Assembly (NCBI GenBank): GCA_963699525.1
Contig: CAVOUI010000004.1
Span: forward strand, 328,721 to 392,720
Reading direction: 5' to 3'
Length of the DNA stretch: 64,000 bases
DNA from: SG8-41 sp963699525
GTDB lineage: Bacteria; Pseudomonadota; Gammaproteobacteria; Burkholderiales; SG8-41
Part shown: positions 18,028 through 26,576 of the stretch, piece by piece
How the letters are laid out: the number at the start of each line of letters is the position of its first letter
How positions within the stretch are numbered: the stretch's first letter is position 1
Notes under the pieces: generated by a model
Seen by the model: only the letters and a program-made list of their open reading frames with translations
What the model was told of the DNA's origin: nothing
The model's database searches: none
Position numbers and translations under genes: made by a program

Positions 18028-18048
18028 TTACCCACAGCGTTATCCACA
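18028..18048 (+). promoter_or_regulatory. Two tandem DnaA-box-like sequences
   Basis: TTACCCACA (18028-18036) and the perfect consensus TTATCCACA (18040-18048), same orientation, 12 bases apart, in the intergenic stretch between the spermidine-synthase-like gene and marC. AT-rich sequence follows (AAAATTGTGAATTGTTTAC). No dnaA, dnaN, parAB or other origin gene is nearby, so this is unlikely to be oriC; a DnaA titration or regulatory site is possible. Confidence 0.4.
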
Positions 18049-18108
18049 AAAATTGTGAATTGTTTACAGAGGCTCTGCGGCGACTTGCCATGGCCCGGCT
18101 CCGGGGCC

Positions 18109-18128
18109 GAGCCGGGCTTCCCCGGCTC
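18109..18128. terminator. GC hairpin between convergent genes, possible terminator
   Basis: Perfect eight-base stem GAGCCGGG/CCCGGCTC with a CTTC loop, between the convergent spermidine-synthase-like and marC genes. No T-tract follows on either strand, so intrinsic termination is uncertain. Confidence 0.35.
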
Positions 18129-18202
18129 CTGAAAATACAAGGAGTTGCGGCACCGAAGCGCAGGGCCCGAAATCCGAGGAACGGGCGGGTGCCGGGCGGC
18201 CG

Positions 18203-18799
18203 CTAGAGGCCGTGGACGAAGGTCTCAATACCCCGCAGGAGCATCTCGACGGCAATGGCGGTGAGAACGAGCCCCATCAGGCGCTCGAAGGCGAGCAGTC
18301 CGCGCTCCCCCGCGAACTTCGCGATGCGCTCCGCCGCCGTCAGCACCACCACCGTCACCAGCGTGGCCACGGTCACGGCAAGGCACCATTCGGGCAGGCG
18401 CTGCGGCGCACGCGAGACCAGCAACATGACGGTCGCGATGGCCGCCGGCCCGGCGATGGCGGGGGTGGCGAGCGGCACGATGAACGGCTCGCTCCCGGCG
18501 ACGTCGCCGAATATGCCCTCCGGGTGCCGGAAGATCATGCGCAGTGCGATCAGGAACAGAATCACGCCGCCGGCGATGGTGAGGGAGGTATCCGAGAGGC
18601 CGAGAAGGCCGAGGAGGGTGCCCCCGAAGAAGACAAACGCGAGCAGCACCGCGAACGCGATGACGCACTCGCGCAGGATGACCCGCGCGCGCCGCGCCGG
18701 CTTCACGGTCCGCAGCACGGAGATAAACAGCGGGATGTTCCCGACCGGGTCCATCACCAGCACCAGGATCACGACGGCGGACGCGAACGAGACATCCAT
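18203..18799 (-). CDS. MarC/YhgN-family integral membrane protein
   Basis: 198 residues with six hydrophobic segments and MarC-family signatures: VLVMDPVGNIPLFISVL near 13-29, ITIAGGVILFLIALRM-like sequence in the middle and PLATPAIAGPAAIATVM near 109-125. Members are multipass inner-membrane proteins of unknown transport role, historically but wrongly linked to antibiotic resistance. Stand-alone leftward gene. Confidence 0.88.
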   Translation of the reverse strand: MDVSFASAVVILVLVMDPVGNIPLFISVLRTVKPARRARVILRECVIAFAVLLAFVFFGGTLLGLLGLSDTSLTIAGGVILFLIALRMIFRHPEGIFGDVAGSEPFIVPLATPAIAGPAAIATVMLLVSRAPQRLPEWCLAVTVATLVTVVVLTAAERIAKFAGERGLLAFERLMGLVLTAIAVEMLLRGIETFVHGL

Positions 18800-18897
18800 G
18801 ACGAGGCTCCTGGGCCGATTATGCGCATATCCGACCGAATATTGCTAAAATCCCCCGCGATTTCCCCCTGCGTGCCAACCTCGTTCAGCCGCCCCCC

Positions 18898-19968
18898 ATG
18901 CCGGACGCCCGCGTAGAATCCGCGATCGCGCACTGGGCGCCGCGCTTCGTGTCGAACGGGGTGCCGCTGACGGACTTCGAGGAGGTGACGGCCGGCGTCG
19001 GACGCTGGGAGGACTGGTGCCGCGCCTGGAGCGGGCGCGCGGCGATCCACGAGGAGCTCGGGCGCAAGAGTCTGGCGGACGGATACCGGGTCTCCGCCGG
19101 CGAGCACCTGACGCGCGCCGCGGTGTGCTACCACTTCTCCAAGTTCGTGTTCGTCGTCGATTACGAGCAGATGAAGGCCGCGCACCGCAAGGCAGTCGAG
19201 TGCCGCAACCTCGCGCTGCCGCTGATCGACCCGCCCGGCGAGCGGGTGCTGATTCCCTACGAGGGCAAGCATCTCGTGGGCATCCTGCGCAAGCCGGCGG
19301 GCGCCTCGAGACCGCCCCTCGTGGTGATGTGCATGGGGCTCGACTCGACGAAGGAGGAAATGGACAGCAACGAGAGCGTTTTCCTTGCGCGCGGCATGGC
19401 GACCCTCGCCTTCGACGGGCCGGGGCAGGGCGAGGGCGAGTACGATTTTGCGATCCGCGGCGATTACGAGGTTGCGGTCAAGGCCGTGCTGGATTACGCC
19501 GGGAGCCGCAACGACCTCGACGCCGCGCGCGCCGGCTTGTGGGGGGTGTCCCTGGGCGGCTACTACGCGCCGCGCGCGGCCGCCTTCGAAAAGCGCATCA
19601 AGGCATGCATCGCGCTTTCGGGGCCGTTCGAGTGGGTGGAGTATTTCGACCAACTGCCCGAGCTCACCCGCAATACGTTCCAGGTCCGCTCCCGCAGCCG
19701 GAACCTGGCGGAAGCACGCGAGCGGGCCGCGACGCTGACCCTCAAGAACGTGGCGAAGAACATCGCCTGCCCGCTCTACATCGTCGCCGGCAAGCAGGAC
19801 CGCATCGTACCGTGGCAGGAAGGCGAGCGGCTCGCCGCTGCAGCCGCCGGCCCGGTGGTGCGCTGCTTCCTCGACGACGGCAATCATGTCGCCAACAACC
19901 GCGTCTACCGCTGGCGCCCGCAATCCGCGGACTGGATGGCGCGGCAGCTCGGCGTATCGTCAACCTAG
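18898..19968 (+). CDS. Alpha/beta hydrolase, 2,6-dihydropseudooxynicotine hydrolase-like (paralog 1)
   Basis: 356 residues: a helical N-terminal domain (about 1-110) and an alpha/beta-hydrolase core. Nucleophile Ser218 (WGVSLGG), acid Asp301 (GKQDRIVPW) and His330 (DGNHVANN) are intact, and Glu153/Glu154 (DSTKEEM) sit where C-C hydrolases of the dihydropseudooxynicotine hydrolase type have their catalytic glutamate. Those enzymes split carbon-carbon bonds next to carbonyls. It is followed after 17 bases by a Bug binding protein and then by a close paralog at 20971. It opens the rightward catabolic island. Substrate unknown. Confidence 0.8.
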   Translation: MPDARVESAIAHWAPRFVSNGVPLTDFEEVTAGVGRWEDWCRAWSGRAAIHEELGRKSLADGYRVSAGEHLTRAAVCYHFSKFVFVVDYEQMKAAHRKAVECRNLALPLIDPPGERVLIPYEGKHLVGILRKPAGASRPPLVVMCMGLDSTKEEMDSNESVFLARGMATLAFDGPGQGEGEYDFAIRGDYEVAVKAVLDYAGSRNDLDAARAGLWGVSLGGYYAPRAAAFEKRIKACIALSGPFEWVEYFDQLPELTRNTFQVRSRSRNLAEARERAATLTLKNVAKNIACPLYIVAGKQDRIVPWQEGERLAAAAAGPVVRCFLDDGNHVANNRVYRWRPQSADWMARQLGVSST

Positions 19969-19985
19969 ATGAACAGGAGGAGACC

Positions 19986-20954
19986 GTGATCCGCAATCCC
20001 GTCTTGACGATTCTCGTGGCGCTGTTCGCCGCGGCCGGAACCGCAGGAGCGGCCGACCCGTACCCGAGCCGGCCGATCCGCATGCTGGTGCCGTTCTCGG
20101 CGGGCAGCCAGACCGATATCCTCGCGCGCTGGATCGGAGAAAAGATCACGGAGGCCTCGGGCCAGCAGGTGGTGGTGGACAACCGGCCGAGCGCTGGAGG
20201 CACGATCGCCTCGCAGTACGTGCTGGCCGCCAACCCCGACGGCTATACCCTGATGATGGTTTCCACCGGCCACGCCGGGAACGCAACGCTCTACTCGAAA
20301 CTGCCGTACGACACCGTGAAGGATTTTGCCGGCATCACGCGGGTGGCGAGCGTGCCCAATCTCCTGGTGGTTGCGCCCACGCTGGGACCGAAAACCGTGA
20401 AGGAGCTGATCGCGTACGCGAAATCGAAGCCTGGCCAGATCAACTTCAGCTCCGCCGGCGTCGGCAGCGGCACCCAGATCAACGGGGAAATGTTCCGGCT
20501 CGCTGCGGGGTTCGACGCGACCCACGTCCCGTACAAGGGCGCTCCCGAGTCGCTCAACGAAACCGCGACCGGCCGCGTGCAGTTCACGTTCTCCCCGATC
20601 CTGGTGGCAGCCGGTCAGGTCAAGGCGGGCAGGGTGGTTGCGCTTGCCGTGAGCACCTCCAAGCGCTCGGGGATGTTCCCCGACGTGCCGACGGTCGCGG
20701 AAGCGGGCATTCCCGGCTTTGACTACGACCAGTGGTACGGGCTGCTCGCCTCGGCCAAGACGCCGCGGCCGCTCGTGTACACCATCAACAAGGAAGTGGT
20801 GCGCGTGCTGAACCTCCCCGACATCAAGGAGCGTATGCTGACCCAGGGCGCGACCCCCACGCCGACCACGCCCGAGGAGTTCGACGCCTACATCCGCTCG
20901 GAAGTGAAGCGCTTCGCCGCCGTGCTGATCGCCGCCGGCGCGCGCATCAACTGA
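19986..20954 (+). CDS. Bug/TctC-family periplasmic binding protein
   Basis: 322 residues from GTG at 19986, which follows AGGAGGAG; the frame is open far upstream but only this start gives a signal peptide (ending GTAGAADPYPSRP). Bug hallmarks: YPSRPIRMLVPFSAGSQTD, VVVDNRPSAGG, DGYTLMM, LPYDTVKDFAGITRV, VPYKGAPE. Such proteins bind carboxylates, amides or related small organics for tripartite (TctABC) uptake or sensing. No TctA/TctB membrane genes are in the window. It is sandwiched between two paralogous hydrolases, suggesting a shared substrate. Confidence 0.9.
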   Translation: MIRNPVLTILVALFAAAGTAGAADPYPSRPIRMLVPFSAGSQTDILARWIGEKITEASGQQVVVDNRPSAGGTIASQYVLAANPDGYTLMMVSTGHAGNATLYSKLPYDTVKDFAGITRVASVPNLLVVAPTLGPKTVKELIAYAKSKPGQINFSSAGVGSGTQINGEMFRLAAGFDATHVPYKGAPESLNETATGRVQFTFSPILVAAGQVKAGRVVALAVSTSKRSGMFPDVPTVAEAGIPGFDYDQWYGLLASAKTPRPLVYTINKEVVRVLNLPDIKERMLTQGATPTPTTPEEFDAYIRSEVKRFAAVLIAAGARIN

Positions 20955-20970
20955 CCGGAGAGGAGATCCG

Positions 20971-22062
20971 ATGGATACCCCTGCCGCGAAACCCAAGGAC
21001 AAGCGCGTCGAGGCGGCGATCTCGCACTGGTCGCCGCGCTTCGTCGCCAACGGCGTGCCGCTCACCGATTTCCAGGAAGTGACGGCCGGCTGCGACCGCT
21101 GGGAGGACTGGTGCAAGGCGTGGAGCGCGCGCGCGGCGATCCACGAGGGGCTCGGCGACCAGGCGCTGAAGGACGGTTTCAAGCTCTCCGCCGGCGAGCA
21201 CTACACGCGCGCCGCGCTGTGCTACCACTTCGGCAAATTTCTCTTCGTCAACGACATCGCGCAGATGCGGCAGGCCCACAGGAAGGCCGTGGAGTGCCGC
21301 AACAAGGCGCTGCCGTTGCTCGATCCGCCCGGCGAGCGCGTGGCGATTCCCTACGACGGCAAGCACCTCTATGGAATCCTCCGCAAGCCGCGCGGCGCGG
21401 CGAGGCCGCCGGTCGTCGTCATGTGCATGGGGCTCGATTCGACCAAGGAGGAGATGGACGACTACGAAAAGCGTTTCCTCAGGCGGGGGCTCGCGACGCT
21501 CGCCTTCGACGGCCCGGGGCAGGGCGAGGCGGAGTACGACTTCGCGATTCTCCCGGAGTACGAGAAACCGGTGAAGGCGGTCATCGATTTCGTCGAGACG
21601 CGATCGGACCTCGACGCCGGCCACGTCGGCATCTGGGGCGTATCGTTCGGCGGCTACTACGCCCCGCGCGCCGCGGCGTTCGACAAGCGCATCAAGGCGT
21701 GCGTCGCGCTCTCCGGCGCCTACCAGCGCTCGGCGAGCTTCGAGGGGCGCCCCGAGATGAACGTGGAAGCCTTTCGCGTGCGCTCCAAGAGCGCGAACCT
21801 CGAGGAGGCGGGCAAGGTCGCGCTGCGCGTGTCGCTCAAGGGCATCGCGAAGAACATCACCTGCCCGATCTACATCGTCGCCGGAACCAAGGACCGGCTG
21901 ACCCCGGTCGATGCGGCGAGGCAGCTCGCGGCGGAGGTCTCGGGCCCCTGCGTCCTGTCCATCATCGAGGGCGGCAATCACGTCGTGAACAACCTGTGGT
22001 ACCGCTACCGCGACCAGACCGCGGACTGGATGGCGACGCAGCTCGGCGCGCCCAAACGCTGA
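20971..22062 (+). CDS. Alpha/beta hydrolase, 2,6-dihydropseudooxynicotine hydrolase-like (paralog 2)
   Basis: 363 residues and clearly related along its whole length to the gene at 18898 (shared RFVxNGVPLTDFxEVTAG, AFDGPGQGE, YYAPRAAAF blocks). Catalytic Ser225 (WGVSFGG), Asp308 (GTKDRLTP), His337 (GGNHVVNN) and the upstream Glu pair (DSTKEEMDD) are present. The start follows GGAGAGGAGATCCG. The stop and the next gene's ATG are adjacent, so co-translation with the MDR dehydrogenase is likely. The repetition around the Bug gene suggests tandem duplication. Confidence 0.8.
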   Translation: MDTPAAKPKDKRVEAAISHWSPRFVANGVPLTDFQEVTAGCDRWEDWCKAWSARAAIHEGLGDQALKDGFKLSAGEHYTRAALCYHFGKFLFVNDIAQMRQAHRKAVECRNKALPLLDPPGERVAIPYDGKHLYGILRKPRGAARPPVVVMCMGLDSTKEEMDDYEKRFLRRGLATLAFDGPGQGEAEYDFAILPEYEKPVKAVIDFVETRSDLDAGHVGIWGVSFGGYYAPRAAAFDKRIKACVALSGAYQRSASFEGRPEMNVEAFRVRSKSANLEEAGKVALRVSLKGIAKNITCPIYIVAGTKDRLTPVDAARQLAAEVSGPCVLSIIEGGNHVVNNLWYRYRDQTADWMATQLGAPKR

Positions 22063-23040
22063 ATGCTCGCCGCCTGGTACGAGAAGCACGGCGCCGCGCG
22101 CGAGGTCTTGCGGGTCGGAGAGCAGCCCGACCCGGTTCCCGGCAGGGGTGAAGTGCGCGTGCGTCTGCGCGCCTCGGCGGTCAATCCCTCGGATGTCAAG
22201 GCGCGCGCCGGCAGCCGCCCGGTGATTCCGCCGCGGGTGATTCCGGACAGCGACGGCGCGGGCGAGATCGACCGCGTCGGTCCCGGCGTCTCGAAGCGGC
22301 GGCTGCGCCAGCGGGTCTGGGTCTACAACGGTCAATGGCAGCGCGCCTCGGGCACCTCGGCCCAGTACATCGCGTTGCCGGCCGCGCTGGCGGTCCCGCT
22401 GCCGCGAAAGCTCTCGTATGCCGAAGGCGCTTGCCTCGGCATCCCCGTCATGACCGCGCACCGCTGCCTGTTTTCCGACGGGCCGATACGGGGGATGAAC
22501 GTGCTCGTGGCGGGCGGCGCCGGGGTGGTCGGCCACTATGCGGTGCAGCTTGCGCGCTGGGCCGGAGCGCGCGTCATCGCTACCGTCAGCTCCCCGGAAA
22601 AGGCCGCGCACGCCCGCAAGGGCGGCGCGCATGCCACCATCGACTACCGAACCGAGAACGTGGCGGAGCGGCTCGACGCGCTCACCCGGGGCAAGGGGGT
22701 CGACCGCGTGGTCGACGTCGAGCTCGGGATCAACCTGCCCACGTACGAGAAGATGCTGCGGCCCGCAGCGACGATCGCAACCTACGCGGCGGCGGCCGCG
22801 CAGGACAGCGTGCTGCCGTCGCGCCTGCGCCAGCGCAACGTCACGGTGCGCATGGTGTTCGTCTATACCATGCCGGATGCCGCCAAGCGCCAGGCCATCG
22901 CCGATATCGCGCGCTGGGTCGCCGGGGGCCGGCCCCGGTTCGCGATCGCCGCGCGCTTTCCGCTCGTCGAAGTCGCCGCCGCCCACGAAACGGTAGAATC
23001 CGGAAAGAAGATCGGCCACGTCGTACTGGACATTCCCTGA
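22063..23040 (+). CDS. Quinone oxidoreductase-like MDR dehydrogenase
   Basis: 325 residues of the zinc-independent MDR (NADPH:quinone reductase) type: VRLRASAVNPSDVKARAG near 32-49, IPDSDGAGEI, and the nucleotide-binding VLVAGGAGVVGHYAVQLAR near 148-166. No structural zinc cysteines. It would reduce an enone or quinone with NAD(P)H. Its ATG directly follows the stop of hydrolase paralog 2, and an Old Yellow Enzyme follows, so two C=C/carbonyl reductases sit side by side. Confidence 0.87.
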   Translation: MLAAWYEKHGAAREVLRVGEQPDPVPGRGEVRVRLRASAVNPSDVKARAGSRPVIPPRVIPDSDGAGEIDRVGPGVSKRRLRQRVWVYNGQWQRASGTSAQYIALPAALAVPLPRKLSYAEGACLGIPVMTAHRCLFSDGPIRGMNVLVAGGAGVVGHYAVQLARWAGARVIATVSSPEKAAHARKGGAHATIDYRTENVAERLDALTRGKGVDRVVDVELGINLPTYEKMLRPAATIATYAAAAAQDSVLPSRLRQRNVTVRMVFVYTMPDAAKRQAIADIARWVAGGRPRFAIAARFPLVEVAAAHETVESGKKIGHVVLDIP

Positions 23041-23057
23041 TTCGAGGACAGCCTCCC

Positions 23058-24167
23058 ATGGCAAGCGCCCTGTTCACCCCCTTCAAGCTGCGCGGGCTCG
23101 AGCTCGCGAACCGCATCATGGTGTCGCCGATGTGCCAGTACAACTCGGACAACGGCAGCGCCAACGACTGGCACTTGATGCACCTCGGCCAGTTCTCGCT
23201 GGGCGCAGGCGCCCTCGTCATGACCGAATCGACCCACGTCACGCCGGAGGGGCGCATCTCGTTGAAGTGTGCCGGCATGTACTCGGACGAGAACGAAGCA
23301 GCGATGAAGCGGGTCATCGACTTTTGCCGGAAATACGGCGTCGCGAAGCTCGGAATCCAGCTCGGCCACGCGGGACGCAAGGGCTCGACGCATCCGCCGG
23401 CCGCCGGCGGGAAGCCACTGAAGCCGGAGGAGGGCGCCTACGAGACGATCGCCCCCTCCGCGCTGCCGTTTGCCCCGGACTGGCACATCCCGCGCGCGAT
23501 GACGAAGGCCGACATCGAGCGCGTGCGCAACGCCTTCGTCGACTCGGTCAAGCGCGTGCTGCGCATCGGCTACGACTTGATCGAGATGCATGCCGGCCAC
23601 GGCTACCTGATCCACGAGTTTCTGTCGCCGCTGTCGAATCAGCGCAAGGATGAGTACGGCGGCAGCCTCCAGAACCGCATGCGCTTCGGGCTCGAGACCT
23701 TTGCGGCGATGCGCGCGGCGTGGCCCTCCGACAAGCCCATGGGCGTGCGCATCTCGTCGACCGACTGGATGGAGGGCGGCTGGGGCCCCGACGATTCCGT
23801 CGCGTTCGCCCGCGAGCTGAAGAAGCTCGGCTGCGATTACGTCGACTGCTCGAGCGGGGCGCTCGACCCGCGCCAGCAGGTGCCGTTCGCGCCGGGCTAC
23901 AACGTTCCGTTCGCGGAGCGAGTTCGCAGGGAGGCGGACATTCCGACGATCACGGTGGGGCTCATCACCAGCCCGCGCCAGTGCGAGGAGATCATCGCCT
24001 CCGGCAAGGCCGACATCGTCTGCCTCGCGCGCGGCGCGATGTGGAACCCGCGTTTTGCCTGGCACGCGGCGGAGGAGCTCGGCGCCGAGGCGCCGTACGC
24101 GCCGAAATACATGGCCTGCCATCCCAAGCTGCGGCCGCAGATATTCCCGAACCGCAAGGCCGCCTGA
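23058..24167 (+). CDS. NADH:flavin oxidoreductase, Old Yellow Enzyme family (YqjM-like)
   Basis: 369 residues from ATG 23058. FMN-barrel enzyme with NRIMVSPMCQYNSDNG near 18-33 (the Cys of the YqjM subclass), IQLGHAGRKGST near 104-115, IEMHAGHGYLIHEFLSPLSN (His/His active-site pair type) and RRGGSL-like YGGSLQNRMRF. It reduces activated C=C bonds using FMN and NAD(P)H. It is located 17 bases after the MDR gene in the same operon-like run. Confidence 0.9.
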   Translation: MASALFTPFKLRGLELANRIMVSPMCQYNSDNGSANDWHLMHLGQFSLGAGALVMTESTHVTPEGRISLKCAGMYSDENEAAMKRVIDFCRKYGVAKLGIQLGHAGRKGSTHPPAAGGKPLKPEEGAYETIAPSALPFAPDWHIPRAMTKADIERVRNAFVDSVKRVLRIGYDLIEMHAGHGYLIHEFLSPLSNQRKDEYGGSLQNRMRFGLETFAAMRAAWPSDKPMGVRISSTDWMEGGWGPDDSVAFARELKKLGCDYVDCSSGALDPRQQVPFAPGYNVPFAERVRREADIPTITVGLITSPRQCEEIIASGKADIVCLARGAMWNPRFAWHAAEELGAEAPYAPKYMACHPKLRPQIFPNRKAA

Positions 24168-24186
24168 GAGCGCCGAGGAGAGCAAC

Positions 24187-25545
24187 ATGGCAAGGAAACG
24201 AGCGCAGCCGACGGTCATCAAGACCGACTCGATCGACCGCAAGAAGGGGCGGCGCGGGCCGACGCTTGCCGAGGCGATGACCGGCGATCCCGATCCCGGT
24301 CACCGCTGGGAGCGGCCGCTGCAGGCGCCGGGGCGGATGCAGGTGGACTTCGAGGAGCGGGTGGATTTCCGGCGGCTGCACGACTACCGCCTCGCGCGCA
24401 CGCGCAAGGCGCTCGCCGGATCGGGCCTGGGCGCCGTGCTCGTCTTCGACCAGTACAACATCCGCTACATCTCCTCGACGGTCATCGGGGAATGGGCGCG
24501 CGACAAGCTGATCCGCTACTGCCTGCTGACCGGCAACGGCGATCCCTACGTGTGGGACTTCGGCTCGGCCGCGCGCCACCACCGGCTCTACTGCCCGTGG
24601 CTGCCGACCAATCACTGGCGCGCCGGCAATCCCGGCATGCGCGGGGCGATCCATCCCCGGGTCGGGCTGTTCGAGGACGCCGCGAAGGAGATCAAGGCCC
24701 TGCTCATCGAGGAGGGCGTGGCGAAGATGCCGCTCGGCGTGGACATCGTCGAGCCGGGCTTCCTGTTCGCACTGCAGGGGCTGGGCATCGAGGTGCGAGA
24801 CTGCCAGCAGATGATGCTCGACGCGCGCGAGATCAAGAGCCACGACGAGATCACGCTCCTCAACATGGCGGCGGCGATGGGCGACGGCGTCTACCAGGAC
24901 ATCTTCGAGCAGCTGAAGCCCGGCGTGCGCGAGAACGAGATCGTCGCGATGGCCACCAAGCGGCTCTACGAGATGGGCTCGGATTGCGTCGAGGCGATCA
25001 ACGCGATCGCCGGCGAGCGCTGCAGCCCCCACCCGCACAATTTCACCGACCGCATGATCCGGCCCGGCGACCAGGCCTATTTCGACATCATCCAGACTTA
25101 CATGGGCTACAAGACGTGCTACTACCGCACGTTCACGGTGGGGTCGGCGACGGAGGCGCAGCACGACGCCTACCGCATGGCGCGGGAATGGATGGACAGC
25201 GCGATCGACCTGCTGCGGCCGGGAATTTCGACCGACCGCGTCGCGCAGGCGTTTCCCGAGGCGAAGGAGATCGGCTTCGAGAGCGAAATGGCCGCGTTCG
25301 GCCTCAATTTCTGCCACGGGCTTGGCCTGGGGCTGCACGAGCGGCCGCTCATCTCGCGGCTCAACTCGTTCAAGGACCCCTACGAATTGAAGGCCGGGAT
25401 GGTGTTCGCGGTCGAGACCTTCTGCCCGGCGAAGGACGGCATCTCCGCCGCGCGCATCGAGGAGGAAGTGGTGCTGACGCCCACCGGCGCGAAGGTGATC
25501 ACGCTCTTCCCGGCGCAGGAACTGCCGATTGCAAACAAGTACTAG
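24187..25545 (+). CDS. M24-family creatinase/prolidase-like protein (paralog 1)
   Basis: 452 residues from ATG 24187 after GAGGAGAGCAAC. N-terminal creatinase domain (about 60-220) and pita-bread domain (about 230-445). Of the five metal ligands of methionine aminopeptidase-type enzymes, the first Asp (AYFDIIQ), His (CHGLGLGLHE) and both Glu (VETF, RIEEEVV) are seen, but the second Asp is replaced (TCYYRTF where SDxTRT is usual). It may be a non-metal creatinase-like hydrolase or have an altered site. Two further M24 paralogs lie at 39.2 and 42.7 kb. Confidence 0.82.
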   Translation: MARKRAQPTVIKTDSIDRKKGRRGPTLAEAMTGDPDPGHRWERPLQAPGRMQVDFEERVDFRRLHDYRLARTRKALAGSGLGAVLVFDQYNIRYISSTVIGEWARDKLIRYCLLTGNGDPYVWDFGSAARHHRLYCPWLPTNHWRAGNPGMRGAIHPRVGLFEDAAKEIKALLIEEGVAKMPLGVDIVEPGFLFALQGLGIEVRDCQQMMLDAREIKSHDEITLLNMAAAMGDGVYQDIFEQLKPGVRENEIVAMATKRLYEMGSDCVEAINAIAGERCSPHPHNFTDRMIRPGDQAYFDIIQTYMGYKTCYYRTFTVGSATEAQHDAYRMAREWMDSAIDLLRPGISTDRVAQAFPEAKEIGFESEMAAFGLNFCHGLGLGLHERPLISRLNSFKDPYELKAGMVFAVETFCPAKDGISAARIEEEVVLTPTGAKVITLFPAQELPIANKY

Positions 25546-25550
25546 ATGGT

Positions 25551-26576
25551 ATGGACCGGAAAGCGAAAGGCAAGAAGGCAGCGGCGGGGGACGGGGAGAT
25601 CGGGCGCGAGAAGCGGCTCGAGCTCTACCGGCTGCAGGTGGAGCTGCGCTACTGCGAGAAGCGCGCCTACGATCTCTTCCTGCAAAACCTGGTCAAGGGC
25701 ACGAGCCACCTCTCGCTCGGCCAGGAGGCGATCGCCGCGGCGTTCGGCGTCGCGATGCGGCCGGACGACTGGACGTTCTGCACCTATCGGGGCCATGCGC
25801 ACACGCTCGCGCGCGGCGCGTCGATGACGGGGGTGCTCGGCGAGCTGATGGGCCGTGAATGCGGGCTGCTCGGCGGCAAGGGAGGCTCGATGCACCTCAC
25901 CGACGTTTCCAAGGGCGCGATGGGCTCCTACGCCATCATCGGCGCGCACCTGCCGGTTGCGGCGGGCGCGGCGTGGAGCGCGCAGTATCGCGGCACCGGG
26001 CAGGTGGCGGTGTGCTTCTTCGGCGACGGCACCGCCAACATCGGCGCGTTCCACGAGGCGCTCAACTTCGCCGCCGTGTGGAAGCTGCCGGTCATCTTCG
26101 TCTGCGAGAACAATCTCTACATGGAGTACACCCCGATCGCCTCCGTCACCGCCGTGAAGCACCCGGCGGCGGACCGGGCGTCGGCCTACGGACTCGAATC
26201 GATCGTGGTGGACGGCAACGATGCGGACGCGGTCTACCTCACGGCGGTCGAGCACATCGCGCGGGCACGCGCGGGCGGTGGCCCGGCGCTGATCGAAGCC
26301 ATGACCTACCGGCATAGCGGGCACTCGCGCGCCGATCCCGCGAAGTACCGTCCGGAAGGGGAGCTCGAGAAGTGGCTCGAGCGCGACCCCCTCAAGATCT
26401 ACCGCGAGCGGCTGCTCAAGCTCGGTTTTGTCGAGGCGACGTTGAAGGACATCGAGCAGAACGCGATGCGCAAGGTGGACGAGGCGACCGCGGCCGCCCG
26501 GGCATCGCCCCCGCCGGCGCTCGATTCCATCGAGAAGAACGTGTGGGCGGACGGAGGCGCGGCATGGCGGAACTGA
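25551..26576 (+). CDS. 2-oxoacid/acetoin dehydrogenase E1 alpha subunit
   Basis: 341 residues from ATG 25551. Thiamine-diphosphate E1alpha: FLQNLVKGTSHLSLGQEA, the CTYRGHAHTLARG loop, GGKGGSMHLTD, and the ThDP motif GDGTANIGAFHEALN near 158-172 ending in CENN. YRHSGHSRADPAKYR holds the phosphorylation-loop region. It decarboxylates a 2-oxo acid or acetoin with E1beta. The gene overlaps the E1beta start by 13 bases. Confidence 0.9.
   Translation: MDRKAKGKKAAAGDGEIGREKRLELYRLQVELRYCEKRAYDLFLQNLVKGTSHLSLGQEAIAAAFGVAMRPDDWTFCTYRGHAHTLARGASMTGVLGELMGRECGLLGGKGGSMHLTDVSKGAMGSYAIIGAHLPVAAGAAWSAQYRGTGQVAVCFFGDGTANIGAFHEALNFAAVWKLPVIFVCENNLYMEYTPIASVTAVKHPAADRASAYGLESIVVDGNDADAVYLTAVEHIARARAGGGPALIEAMTYRHSGHSRADPAKYRPEGELEKWLERDPLKIYRERLLKLGFVEATLKDIEQNAMRKVDEATAAARASPPPALDSIEKNVWADGGAAWRN

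Noticed and set aside
18000..18202. Chromosomal origin at the DnaA boxes
   Set aside because: Only two boxes and no dnaA, dnaN, gidA or rpmH nearby.
20947..23064. 705-codon leftward open frame
   Set aside because: Antisense to hydrolase paralog 2 and the MDR gene, both with intact motifs.
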